This document shows positions 13,109 to 21,719 of a DNA stretch of 46,812 bases, piece after piece; the stretch's first letter is position 1; each line of letters opens with the position of its first letter. The DNA comes from a virus. The DNA lies in IMG/VR virus record IMGVR_UViG_3300032265_001856, positions 1 through 46,812 of that record. The stretch is one strand, 5' to 3'. A program made the position numbers and the translations under genes. Under the pieces are notes generated by a model, which worked only from the letters and a program-made list of their open reading frames with translations, was not told the DNA's origin and made no database searches.

Positions 13109-14452
13109 ATGGCAGAATTATCATCAACCGAGTTCTTTAAACAACCAACATCATCAAGACCAGATAGAAAAATGGTTTTTTTGAAAAAGTACAAAGACGA
13201 ATCCGCATTTCAAATGATTGATGGAACCAATGTTGTATTTAAATATGAAAAAGGTGTTTATGATAAGGTTGCAGCGTTAATCCCCGGTGATAGAAAAGCG
13301 TATGATAATATTGTTTTAAAAGACTACAAAAATAAACAATACAAGATGAAACAACTCGCTAAGAGTGGTGAGTTTGGTGGAGGAAAAGGTTCTGGTGCCG
13401 GCGCAGAAGACACAAAGATGAATGAATCTTCTGTTTGCTTATGGTGTGCCGTATATCAAAAATATGGAAAAGCGGATATTAATACCGTTGTGAAACACTA
13501 TAATGATGTTAAATCAATCTATGATGTTGATGAATCCGACAAGAAAATGATTTCACAAACCGATGACCAGTGGTTAAAACATTATGAAAGAACAGCAGAA
13601 TTTTTGGTTGATGGATTATTTAAACAAGGTGAGTACATATTTCATCGTGGTTCTCCTTTGGTTGATGCTATCAACAAGAAATTTTCAGAATTAAACAAAA
13701 AGATGGAAGTTCCTTTTTCCAATATTAACAAATGGTCACCAGCTGATATTTGGGTTTCTAGAAAAGGTTATAAACTTGATATTGAAGGTTGCCAAACATT
13801 AGATTGTTTAAATCGTGATTTATTGAATGCATTAAAAGACCGAGATTTAATTGGTGTTTCATTGAAGAAAACAATGAATAGTATTCATCAAACAAATTAT
13901 AATGTAGGTGAAAAAAGAAAACCAATGAAATGGAATGGTTATAGACTCAAAGCTGAGAAGAAAGACTCTAATATATTTTCTTCTAAAGACGTTTATATTT
14001 ACGGCAAAGGCGAAGATGAAGTTGACATGCAATTACGTTCTTTTGCTGACCTATCTGGTTGGCAGGGTGAGTTAATTGGTACTGTTGCAAAATATGGTAA
14101 AATTGCATATGGTCCATTAAATATGATACTCAAAGATTTGGGTCTTAGAGAAATGACAAATCAACAAATGGTTGTTTCTAGAGCGAGAAGTAAAGATGTG
14201 AAGTTAATTGAAGAATTATATGATACATTTTCAAAATATGCGGATGCAGGAATGACAAAGGAAGCTTTTGTTGTTACTGCAAAATCACCTGAAACATCAT
14301 CAGATAAAATCTACTCTAAATTTTTAGGTGTCGAATTAATTGATATTTTATTATCAACATCGGAAAAAAATAGAGATGCCTTTGTACAATCTGCATTGGG
14401 TTATGCTTTGTCTAACACCAGTAATAGTGCGCCCTTTATTAAAGTATCTTAA
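13109..14452 (+). CDS. unknown large protein, possible PD-(D/E)XK-type core
   Basis: The product is 447 residues. A glycine-rich GGGKGSGAGAEDTK stretch (about 90-103) is followed by ESSVCLWCAVYQ and a segment with SPADIW (about 210-215) and, 40 residues on, IGVSLKK (about 251-257). A D-x-W acidic strand followed by an SLKK strand is the layout often seen in restriction-endonuclease-like folds, so a nuclease is possible. I have no family name. It follows the gene at 11999 by 3 bases and closes the replication-linked run. Confidence 0.5.
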   Translation: MAELSSTEFFKQPTSSRPDRKMVFLKKYKDESAFQMIDGTNVVFKYEKGVYDKVAALIPGDRKAYDNIVLKDYKNKQYKMKQLAKSGEFGGGKGSGAGAEDTKMNESSVCLWCAVYQKYGKADINTVVKHYNDVKSIYDVDESDKKMISQTDDQWLKHYERTAEFLVDGLFKQGEYIFHRGSPLVDAINKKFSELNKKMEVPFSNINKWSPADIWVSRKGYKLDIEGCQTLDCLNRDLLNALKDRDLIGVSLKKTMNSIHQTNYNVGEKRKPMKWNGYRLKAEKKDSNIFSSKDVYIYGKGEDEVDMQLRSFADLSGWQGELIGTVAKYGKIAYGPLNMILKDLGLREMTNQQMVVSRARSKDVKLIEELYDTFSKYADAGMTKEAFVVTAKSPETSSDKIYSKFLGVELIDILLSTSEKNRDAFVQSALGYALSNTSNSAPFIKVS

Positions 14453-14466
14453 AATGAAAGTATATT

Positions 14467-15174
14467 ATGACAGCAACAGTGATTATACCAACAACAGGTG
14501 CACCTGAACTCCGAAAAGCGGTTGAAAGTGTTTTAAATCAAACATATGACACACAATGTTATGTTGTTGGTGATGGTGAACAATATGGTGGTCCTGCAAA
14601 GGTTATTTTGGATGAATTTGCCGGCAACAATAATTTAAGAGTTGCATATCTTCCAATTAATGTTGGTGCTAATGGTTTTTACGGCCATAGAGTCTATGCC
14701 GCCTTCACTCATCTAATCAATACAGATTATGTACTGTACCTTGACCAGGATTGTTGGTTTGAACCGAATCATGTCCAGTCATGTATAGAGAAGATTGAAA
14801 AAGACAAACTTGACTGGTCTTATTCCTTGAGATTAATTACAGACAAAAATGGCAACTACATATGTGAAGACAATTGTGAATCTTTAGGAAAGTGGCAGAC
14901 TTATCATGGAATTAATCATATAGATACTAATAACTATTGCATTCCCACTAAAACTGCGATAAGATTGGCTTCTGTTTGGCATGGAGGTTGGGGACAAGAT
15001 AGAGTGTGGTTTCAAACATTGGCAACACACTTTAAAAACTTTGATTGCACTGGTGAATATACGGTCAATTATCGTGTAGATGGTAATGCTGGTTCTGTAA
15101 ATGCTGATTTCTTCAAAAATGGCAATAAGATAATGCACGAAAAATATAGTGGTATTTTTCCATGGAAAAAATGA
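14467..15174 (+). CDS. family 2 glycosyltransferase
   Basis: The product is 235 residues. The N-terminus TATVIIPTTGAPELRKAVES is the GT-A nucleotide-sugar-binding strand of GT2 enzymes. A DxD-type metal site appears as YLDQDCWF (near residue 97), and a GGWGQD segment near residue 174 could act as the acceptor loop. It transfers a sugar from a nucleotide donor; donor and acceptor are unknown. It is the first gene of an eight-gene run of sugar-related genes (14467-20422) in which most genes overlap. Confidence 0.8.
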   Translation: MTATVIIPTTGAPELRKAVESVLNQTYDTQCYVVGDGEQYGGPAKVILDEFAGNNNLRVAYLPINVGANGFYGHRVYAAFTHLINTDYVLYLDQDCWFEPNHVQSCIEKIEKDKLDWSYSLRLITDKNGNYICEDNCESLGKWQTYHGINHIDTNNYCIPTKTAIRLASVWHGGWGQDRVWFQTLATHFKNFDCTGEYTVNYRVDGNAGSVNADFFKNGNKIMHEKYSGIFPWKK

Positions 15175-15184
15175 TAGGAGTATT

Positions 15185-16042
15185 ATGAAAAATTTGATTA
15201 TAGGTGGTTGCACAAACTACGGAATTAACCAGTTGAAACCTTGGGTACTTTCTATTAAAGAAACGATGCCTGATGCAGACAAAGTAATGTGTGTTGGTAA
15301 TGCAACAACAGAAACTAGAGAATGGCTTGTTGAAAATGGATTCAAGTTGGTTGATATGCCACATGTACCAAATATTCCAATTCATGTTCTTCGTTTCCTG
15401 TCCATATATGAATATTTGCAAGAACATTGGAAAGAATATGAACATGTTGTAACGACCGATGTTAAAGATGTTTATTTTCAAAAAAATCCATTTGAATGGT
15501 TGACAGTTTTAAATCGAACATCAACTAAATTGGTTGCAGGTTCAGAAGGCATGTTATATAAAGATGAACCTTGGGGTAATGACAACCTCATGCAAGCTTA
15601 TGGACCTTATGTGCATGAACTAAACAAGAATAATAAAATATACAATGTTGGAACAATAGGTGGTAAATCAGAATATGTGAAAGACTTGGTATTCAATATT
15701 TTTACGAATGCAATACACCGACCTATTGCTATTTGTGACCAAGCTGTGTATAATGTTTTGATTCAAACTCAACCTTACAAATCAATTACTTATTTTGCTG
15801 AACAATCTAGCGCTTGGGCTTGTCAAGCAGGAACAACTGTTGATCCATCTAAAATTGGCCAATTTATACACTTTCTCACAGAGCAAGTACCAACATTTGA
15901 AGATGGATTAGTTAAAACATATTTAAAAGATACTTTCTGTATTGTACATCAATATGACAGAGTACCAGAATGGAAAAAGTTTGTACAAGAAAAGTATGGA
16001 CAAGAAGATGAATCACAATTTTTTACTTATAGGACAACATAA
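15185..16042 (+). CDS. putative glycosyltransferase
   Basis: The product is 285 residues from ATG 15185, which has AGGAG just upstream; a TTG-type start 36 bases earlier would overlap the preceding gene without a ribosome site. Strands such as KNLIIGGCTNYG and EHVVTTDVKDVYFQKNP (D-x-K-D in a DxD-like place, about residues 100-104) suggest a GT-A nucleotidyl-sugar transferase. The later KIYNVGTIGG and DQAVYN segments agree. Overlapping stop and start with the methyltransferase (TAATG) tie it to the glycan cassette. Confidence 0.62.
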   Translation: MKNLIIGGCTNYGINQLKPWVLSIKETMPDADKVMCVGNATTETREWLVENGFKLVDMPHVPNIPIHVLRFLSIYEYLQEHWKEYEHVVTTDVKDVYFQKNPFEWLTVLNRTSTKLVAGSEGMLYKDEPWGNDNLMQAYGPYVHELNKNNKIYNVGTIGGKSEYVKDLVFNIFTNAIHRPIAICDQAVYNVLIQTQPYKSITYFAEQSSAWACQAGTTVDPSKIGQFIHFLTEQVPTFEDGLVKTYLKDTFCIVHQYDRVPEWKKFVQEKYGQEDESQFFTYRTT

Positions 16043-16611
16043 TGAGCGACACAATTACTTTTAATACTGAAACGCAAGCTTTTGGTCATCACCAACCAAT
16101 TTTCAAATGTTCAGGTTTTGGATTAGGAAATTTAATCAAAGATATGGTAGATCCAAAAGGTCTTGAGATTGGTTGTGATATTGGCGATACTTCTAATTTT
16201 TTACTAGATGTTAATCCAACACTACATTTAACCTCTATTGATCCATATGTTAACTATATTGATTGGAATGGTAATCCATTAAATGAACGTGAAGAAATTT
16301 TCAATAGAGCAATGAGTAGATTGGCGGGATACAGTAATCGTTTTGACCTTGTTCGCCAATATTCAGATGAAGCTGTTACTCTATTTGATGATGAACAATT
16401 CGATTTTATTTTCATTGACGGACTCCACACTTATGACCAGTTGACTAAAGACTGTGCTAATTATTATTCTAAGTTGAAACCTGGTGGCATTTTTTCTGGC
16501 CATGATTATACTGCAATTAAGGATATCAACAGAGCTTGTACCGAATTTGCTGCAAAGGTAGGTAAAGAAATTTTAACAACTGAATGTGATGTTTGGTACT
16601 GGATAAAATGA
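16042..16611 (+). CDS. class I SAM-dependent methyltransferase (Methyltransf_24 type)
   Basis: The product is 189 residues. Motif I is GLEIGCDIGDTS (34-45), the post-I acidic strand is LTSIDPY, motif IV is FDFIFIDGLHTYDQ (about 115-128), followed by LKPGGIFSGHDY. This is the pattern of small-molecule or sugar O-methyltransferases. Within the glycan cassette it probably methylates a sugar, which is inferred from context. Both ends overlap neighbours by 1 and 4 bases. Confidence 0.75.
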   Translation: MSDTITFNTETQAFGHHQPIFKCSGFGLGNLIKDMVDPKGLEIGCDIGDTSNFLLDVNPTLHLTSIDPYVNYIDWNGNPLNEREEIFNRAMSRLAGYSNRFDLVRQYSDEAVTLFDDEQFDFIFIDGLHTYDQLTKDCANYYSKLKPGGIFSGHDYTAIKDINRACTEFAAKVGKEILTTECDVWYWIK

Positions 16612-17300
16612 AAAACTGTATAGTATTATCAGGTCAATATAGGACCTTCGAGAAAACAAAAAAGAACTTAAAACATTTCATAGAAGTGAATGAAATGGAT
16701 GTTTTCTGCCATCTTTGGTCAACAAACCATGAAGAATGTGTTGATATTGTTGAAACTTTGAAACCAAAATCTATCATTGTTGAAGACACATCAAAATACG
16801 CCGATGAATTTAGGTTGATTCAAGAAAGAGCATTTGCAGCTAATCCAAAAGTGACTACTGTAATTGATGATATTGCAAAAAATGCCTCAATGAACTTTGG
16901 TCGCAAAATAGCATTTGAATCAATAACAGGTGAATACGAAACTCTAGCATATTGCCGTTATGATATTGGTTTTGATTACATTTTTAAATTTGAAAATATT
17001 GACCGAGTATTAACACCAGAAGTTGAATCATATAATCTGATTTCTGATATTTTTGCAATCATGCCTTTTACTGATGCACCAAAATATTTCCTCTACGATA
17101 ACTATGAACATCTCTATTCAACACAATTTGAAAATGAATTTGAAAATTGGTTAAGACTAATAAAACAATATCCTGAAAATGATATTAAAATACACAAAGA
17201 GCAAAGATACTGTCCACACATGGCTCTATTAAGAAATCTACATAACAATAATGTTAAGTACAATACAACAACAAAACTACCTGTGTTTCTACAAAGATGA
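16608..17300 (+). CDS. SGQxR-type protein of the glycan cassette (copy 1)
   Basis: The product is 230 residues from ATG 16608, which overlaps the methyltransferase stop as ATGA; an upstream TTG in the same frame is less likely. It opens with CIVLSGQYRTFEKT and continues EMDVFCHLWS. The next gene has the parallel CFSGQARAVKS and DVDVFFHTWN, so the two are homologous neighbours. Related sequences occur in viral and bacterial sugar loci and may be glycosyltransferases, but I do not know a demonstrated activity. A segment with YCRYDIGFDYIF could supply an acidic active site. Confidence 0.55.
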   Translation: MKNCIVLSGQYRTFEKTKKNLKHFIEVNEMDVFCHLWSTNHEECVDIVETLKPKSIIVEDTSKYADEFRLIQERAFAANPKVTTVIDDIAKNASMNFGRKIAFESITGEYETLAYCRYDIGFDYIFKFENIDRVLTPEVESYNLISDIFAIMPFTDAPKYFLYDNYEHLYSTQFENEFENWLRLIKQYPENDIKIHKEQRYCPHMALLRNLHNNNVKYNTTTKLPVFLQR

Positions 17301-17983
17301 AAATAGCATTATGTTTCTCTGGACAAGCTAGAGCTGTAAAATCTGGTTATGAGTATTACAAACGTAATCTTCTAGACCATTATGATGTAGATGTGTTCTT
17401 TCATACTTGGAATTTTCCAGGTTTGGAAGAAATGATTCAGTTGTATAAACCGGTTCTATATGATAACGAAGAACAATTTGTTGTTGAAGCTGATGCAGTA
17501 TATACGAATACACCAAACACGATAAAACATCCTCCAAGATTTACATACTACATGTTACATTCAGTAAATCTTTCCAGAAAACTGATGGAGATTAGTAATG
17601 TTGAATATGATTGGGTGATTAAGGCTAGAACAGATTATGCTTTAAATGTTAAGATTCCTTTTGAAGAATTGGACAATACGAAACTTTATATTCCAAATTG
17701 TAGAATGGTACCAGAAAGAGATTTTGGTAATGACCAGTTTGCCTTTGGTTCAAAAGAAACTATGATTAAGTATATGTCAACTTTTGAAAATATGGACAAA
17801 TATTATGACGCAGGTGCAGTATACATTGGTGAAAATCTGATGCAGGCTAATTTGCATGAACACAATTTACATGGTGATAAACTTGTATATGTTAATATGA
17901 ATAATCCATTTCCTCCGGGTGAACATAATGGTACATGGCATTCTTTGATTCGTGATGGTGTTGAAGAATGGCGAAAATCTTAA
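17297..17983 (+). CDS. SGQxR-type protein of the glycan cassette (copy 2)
   Basis: The product is 228 residues, its start overlapping the previous stop. The N-terminus LCFSGQARAVKS and the YDWVIKARTDYAL segment (about 106-118) parallel the preceding protein. The latter resembles the DxD-type strand of GT-A enzymes (R-x-D). A later GNDQFAFGSKE stretch fits a nucleotide-sugar transferase. The pair probably arose by duplication and divergence. The last 16 bases overlap the kinase-like gene. Confidence 0.58.
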   Translation: MKIALCFSGQARAVKSGYEYYKRNLLDHYDVDVFFHTWNFPGLEEMIQLYKPVLYDNEEQFVVEADAVYTNTPNTIKHPPRFTYYMLHSVNLSRKLMEISNVEYDWVIKARTDYALNVKIPFEELDNTKLYIPNCRMVPERDFGNDQFAFGSKETMIKYMSTFENMDKYYDAGAVYIGENLMQANLHEHNLHGDKLVYVNMNNPFPPGEHNGTWHSLIRDGVEEWRKS

Positions 17984-18717
17984 AAGAACTATTAGGCCAT
18001 TCGGGTAGTAAAATTTACCTGATGGAAGATGATACTGGCCTGTTTGTTCGTAAAGTGGGCAACACAACCAGAAACATAAAGAGACTTAGGGAATTGAAGG
18101 CAATGTCCTATGCTGTTCCACAGATATACAGAATAGATGGTGACTCATTTGACATGGAATACATCCATGGATTAGACATGAAGAACTATCTAACTTCAAA
18201 CAGCACAAAAGAATTGGAGACCTTTCTATTATCTGTTTTAAAAAAGATGACGAATATTTGTACCGATACTCGTTTTGATTTTACTAGAATATATGAACAA
18301 AAACTATCTTGGTTAGATTCAAGTCATGGGTTTCCTTTTACTAAAGAAGAATTGATTGCCAAACTTCCAAAGATATTACCAAAGACTTCACACCATGGTG
18401 ATTTTACACTAGAGAATATCATTCATTCTGAAAATGGATTCTATATGATTGATGCTGTCAGTATAGAATATGAATCGTACATATTTGACATTGCAAAACT
18501 TAGGCAAGATTTAGAATGCCGTTGGTTTTTGCGTAACGATAATATAAGATTGGGTGCAAAATTAAATGACTTACAAAGCAAGATTTTAGAGGTATTTCCT
18601 GAAGCCTCTGATGATAATTTGTTGATATTAATGTTATTGAGAGTATACCTACATACTCAGAAGAATGATTCGAACTATAAATTTATTATGAAAGAGATTA
18701 AAAGATTATGGAAATAA
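17968..18717 (+). CDS. APH/choline-kinase-like small-molecule kinase
   Basis: The product is 249 residues. The catalytic loop HGDFTLEN (143-150) carries the Asp and Asn of the aminoglycoside phosphotransferase/choline kinase fold, and MIDA (160-163) supplies the metal-binding Asp. An N-terminal lobe with VRKVGN could hold the ATP lysine. In bacteria LicA-type members phosphorylate choline before LicC activation. The next gene is a LicC-like nucleotidyltransferase, so the two may act in sequence on a sugar or amino alcohol. The substrate is inferred from context only. Confidence 0.68.
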   Translation: MAKILKELLGHSGSKIYLMEDDTGLFVRKVGNTTRNIKRLRELKAMSYAVPQIYRIDGDSFDMEYIHGLDMKNYLTSNSTKELETFLLSVLKKMTNICTDTRFDFTRIYEQKLSWLDSSHGFPFTKEELIAKLPKILPKTSHHGDFTLENIIHSENGFYMIDAVSIEYESYIFDIAKLRQDLECRWFLRNDNIRLGAKLNDLQSKILEVFPEASDDNLLILMLLRVYLHTQKNDSNYKFIMKEIKRLWK

Positions 18718-19733
18718 TTGTACCTGCTGCTGGACTATCCAGTAGGTTTCCTGGAATGAAACCAAAATATCTTCTTTATGATTACAAACATAAGATGATG
18801 TTACAGAGAGCCTTAGATCCTTATCTAGATTGCAACATCACTATTGGTGTTTTAAAAGAACACGATGAGAAATACTATGCATCTGATTTCATCAAGCATG
18901 AGTTTGGTGACAAAGTTAATATTATAGTATTAGATAAAATCACAAATGGACCAGCTGATACGGTATATCAGATACTACAGAAAGCCAACATCAATGATGA
19001 CCAAGAATTCTTGATTAAAGACTGTGATAGTTTTTTTGACCACTATCATACCCAAGGCAATTATGTTTGTGTATCTGATATTTCTGAACATGAAGTGTTA
19101 AACAAACTAGCATCAAAAAGCTTTATCATTTCAAACGAACAAGGAATTATTACCAACATAATTGAAAAGAAAGTTGTTTCAAACAAGTTCTGTGTTGGTG
19201 GTTATAAATTTAACTCTGTAGGTGAATATAAGAATACATTTGAAAAAATATCAACTGAAAAAGAAATCTTTGTTTCTGATGTTATTTCCGTGATGTTACA
19301 AAATGGTGTTGTTTTTACTGAGAAACTTGTAACAGAATATACAGATGTGGGAACATCACAGGAATGGTTTAAATATAATGACAGACCTGTAATCTTTTGT
19401 GATATTGATGGAACAATAGTAAAATCACAATCGAGAGTTGGTGTAAACACATTTGATGATGAACCTATACCTTTAATAAAGAACGTAGAGAGATTACTGC
19501 AATTACAGGATCAAGGAGCTCAATTCATATTTACAACAGCTAGAAAAAATCAATACTTTGTTCAGACAGATACTATGTTGCAGAATTTGGGTTTTGAAGA
19601 TTTCACTTTAATTATGGACTTGCAAAACGCCAAGAGAATTCTAATTAACGATTTCAATGTTGCAAATCCATTTCCTAGAGCTGAAGCAATTAATATTGAA
19701 CGCAATAGTGACACGTTGGATTTTTACTTATGA
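18708..19733 (+). CDS. nucleotidyltransferase-HAD phosphatase fusion
   Basis: The product is 341 residues. The N-terminal about 222 residues form an NTP-transferase domain (IVPAAGLSSRFPGMKPK, 4-20; metal Asp in IKDCDSFF, 103-110; ITNIIEKK). A HAD domain follows with nucleophile and acid DIDGT (232-236), a FTTAR motif II and ILINDFN near the end. The first domain would activate a sugar or alcohol phosphate to its NDP form and the second would remove a phosphate. Fusion of both in one chain is uncommon. The start overlaps the kinase gene by 10 bases, suggesting a compact activation pathway feeding the glycosyltransferases. Confidence 0.75.
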   Translation: MEIIVPAAGLSSRFPGMKPKYLLYDYKHKMMLQRALDPYLDCNITIGVLKEHDEKYYASDFIKHEFGDKVNIIVLDKITNGPADTVYQILQKANINDDQEFLIKDCDSFFDHYHTQGNYVCVSDISEHEVLNKLASKSFIISNEQGIITNIIEKKVVSNKFCVGGYKFNSVGEYKNTFEKISTEKEIFVSDVISVMLQNGVVFTEKLVTEYTDVGTSQEWFKYNDRPVIFCDIDGTIVKSQSRVGVNTFDDEPIPLIKNVERLLQLQDQGAQFIFTTARKNQYFVQTDTMLQNLGFEDFTLIMDLQNAKRILINDFNVANPFPRAEAINIERNSDTLDFYL

Positions 19734-20422
19734 ATCTTATTCCAGATAAAAACTTATTTTTAGTCACATCGGCGATTAAACCGTTGGATAGTGTATTCTT
19801 TACAGATGAACAAAGGATGCACCAAACAATTGATACGTTGATTTCAATTAGGAAAAAGATGCCAGAATCCATAATCATTTTGGCTGAAGCTTCATTTAAT
19901 CCACTATCAGATGGCGAGAAAACTACATTACAACAATTCTGCAACGGGTACATAGATTTGTCTACACAAACAGATGTTAGGGGATTTTCCGGTGTAAAAT
20001 TGAAATCACAGGCTGAAACTGCTTTACTCTTCCATAGTCTTATGATTATAAAACAACAACCTTTCATATGCGGGGTTAAGAGGATTTTCAAATTTTCAGG
20101 TAGAACAATTTTGGATGATAGTTTTAATTTAAGTGAATATGAAGGATTATTTGGTAAATATGTGTTCAAAAAACGTATTCCGACTTGGATGCCTAGAGTT
20201 GTTTATGATGCCAGCGACCTATTAATTACTAGAATGTATTCGTTCTGTCCTTCTCTAATTGATAATTATCTGGAAGTTTTAGGTAAAAATCTTGACCTGT
20301 TGAATCATATGGATACAGAACATGCCCATTTTGTAAACATTCCTAAGAAGTATTTGGTGGAGTTTGATACAATCCATTGTACTGGATGGTTATCTGGTAA
20401 CGGACAAATTGAAAAATATTGA
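19730..20422 (+). CDS. unknown protein closing the glycan cassette
   Basis: The product is 230 residues, its start overlapping the previous stop (ATGA). Features include FLVTSAIKP, SIIILAEASFNPL, a FKFSGRTIL strand near residues 121-129 and an HMDTEHAHF segment. The alternating strand/helix pattern and the SGR segment recall polysaccharide-related transferases, but I recognise no family. Operon position suggests a role in the same glycan pathway. About 50 non-coding bases follow before a late promoter starts the next block. Confidence 0.5.
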   Translation: MNLIPDKNLFLVTSAIKPLDSVFFTDEQRMHQTIDTLISIRKKMPESIIILAEASFNPLSDGEKTTLQQFCNGYIDLSTQTDVRGFSGVKLKSQAETALLFHSLMIIKQQPFICGVKRIFKFSGRTILDDSFNLSEYEGLFGKYVFKKRIPTWMPRVVYDASDLLITRMYSFCPSLIDNYLEVLGKNLDLLNHMDTEHAHFVNIPKKYLVEFDTIHCTGWLSGNGQIEKY

Positions 20423-20474
20423 CTATGTATTCTCCTCAATCTCTGTAGATTTAGGATATTGAATTAAAAAGTTG

Positions 20475-20482
20475 TATAAATA
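20475..20482 (+). promoter_or_regulatory. T4-type late promoter for the virion block
   Basis: An exact TATAAATA octamer sits in the 102-base gap between the glycan cassette and the gene at 20525, 43 bases before that start. It is the best-placed rightward late promoter in the window. It precedes a run of genes with virion-like features. Confidence 0.65.
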
Positions 20483-20524
20483 ACAAATGGTAACCAGAGT
20501 GTGTTACAATTCTAAGGGCAATCA

Positions 20525-20971
20525 ATGAAAACTTTTATTTCCTTCTTAAAAGAAGAGGCTGAACCAGAAGGTTCTGCCTTAAAACATATTCACCACGCAG
20601 AAGACCGTCCATTAATGCACGGCGCTGAAGGCTTTGAACATGCACATGGTGCTTTGATGCAGGCCCACGAACACATGAAAGCCAAAGCAAACAGCAGTAA
20701 TCTGACCATGAAATATGATGGATCACCTGCAATCGTCTTTGGTCATCATCCAAAAACAGGTAAATTCTTTGTTGCAAGCAAGTCCGCCTTCAACAAGACT
20801 CCAAAAATCAACCACACAGAAAAAGATATTGACAAGAACCATGGTCATGCACCTGGACTTGCATCAAAACTTAAAGCTGCTTTGAAACATTTGCCAAAAG
20901 TTACACCAAAGCATGGTGTTTATCAAGGCGACATGATGCATTCATCAGAGGATTTACACCACCATGACTAA
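20525..20971 (+). CDS. ligase-like nucleotidyltransferase, N-terminal part of a split gene
   Basis: The product is 148 residues. It carries KYDGSPAIVFG (about 60-70), the KxDG lysine-adenylation motif of DNA/RNA ligases and capping enzymes, and GVYQGDMM (about 130-137), which fits motif III. It stops before motifs IV and V, which appear in the next gene. The first ten residues, MKTFISFLKE, resemble the T4 capsid-targeting sequence. Related proteins in cyanophage-like viruses are, from memory, single chains of about 370-400 residues. The two halves overlap by 8 bases in different frames, so either both pieces associate or a +1 shift joins them. Confidence 0.7.
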   Translation: MKTFISFLKEEAEPEGSALKHIHHAEDRPLMHGAEGFEHAHGALMQAHEHMKAKANSSNLTMKYDGSPAIVFGHHPKTGKFFVASKSAFNKTPKINHTEKDIDKNHGHAPGLASKLKAALKHLPKVTPKHGVYQGDMMHSSEDLHHHD

Positions 20972-21719
20972 AAAAGTATCGTTTACTCCAAACACAATCA
21001 CCTACACAGCCCACGGTGATAACGCTAAAAAAGTTGCTGGATCTAAAGTTGGCGTAGTAGTCCACACAAAATATCATGGTTCCGATATTGGTACTATGTC
21101 TGCCCACCACGATGTTGACCACCACAACTTCAAGCAGCACAAAGATGTTCATCATCATGGTGCAGAGCATGATACTGCAAAAGTTGATTACCCAACACAT
21201 GCACAGGATGAATTCCACAAGCACATGGCAGCTGCAAAAGAAATTCATGATACACATGGCGCGAAAATGTACCCAGCAACAGCAAAACACAGGGGTGAAA
21301 ATACTCACTTGACAACCTATATCAACAAAACCGTTGACACAGGTGAAGTTCCAAATGTTTCATCATTGAAAACTCACATCAAGTCTCAACACGCCAAGAT
21401 GGCAGATAAAGTCAAAACTGATGCAGCTAAAAAAGCAAAAACTGCAGCAGGCCAAGAACATATTGACCATATTGAGAAAAACAAAGAACAATATCAGAAT
21501 CTTTTGACAATGCACCATCATTTGGCACAAGCTAAAAATACTCTAGTTAAACATCTAGAGGGCCACGAAGGCCATTATGAACATCACATTGGCGGTGTTA
21601 AATCTAAACCTGAAGGATTTGTTGTTCACCATACTCCAGAAGGTGGAAAAACTGAACCAACAAAACTAGTAAATAGAGCAGAGTTTGCAAAACAAAATAG
21701 ATTAAAAATCAGAAAATAA
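20964..21719 (+). CDS. ligase-like nucleotidyltransferase, C-terminal part
   Basis: The product is 251 residues. KVGVVVHTKYHG (about 28-39) fits motif IV of covalent nucleotidyltransferases. The C-terminus contains EGFVVHHTPE and a VNRAEFAKQNR segment, where motif V lysines would be expected; the assignment is less certain. The chain is rich in His and Lys. No ribosome site is obvious before ATG 20964, which lies inside the end of the previous gene, so translation probably depends on coupling or frameshifting. It is followed directly by the gene at 21720 (TAAATG). Confidence 0.65.
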   Translation: MTKKVSFTPNTITYTAHGDNAKKVAGSKVGVVVHTKYHGSDIGTMSAHHDVDHHNFKQHKDVHHHGAEHDTAKVDYPTHAQDEFHKHMAAAKEIHDTHGAKMYPATAKHRGENTHLTTYINKTVDTGEVPNVSSLKTHIKSQHAKMADKVKTDAAKKAKTAAGQEHIDHIEKNKEQYQNLLTMHHHLAQAKNTLVKHLEGHEGHYEHHIGGVKSKPEGFVVHHTPEGGKTEPTKLVNRAEFAKQNRLKIRK

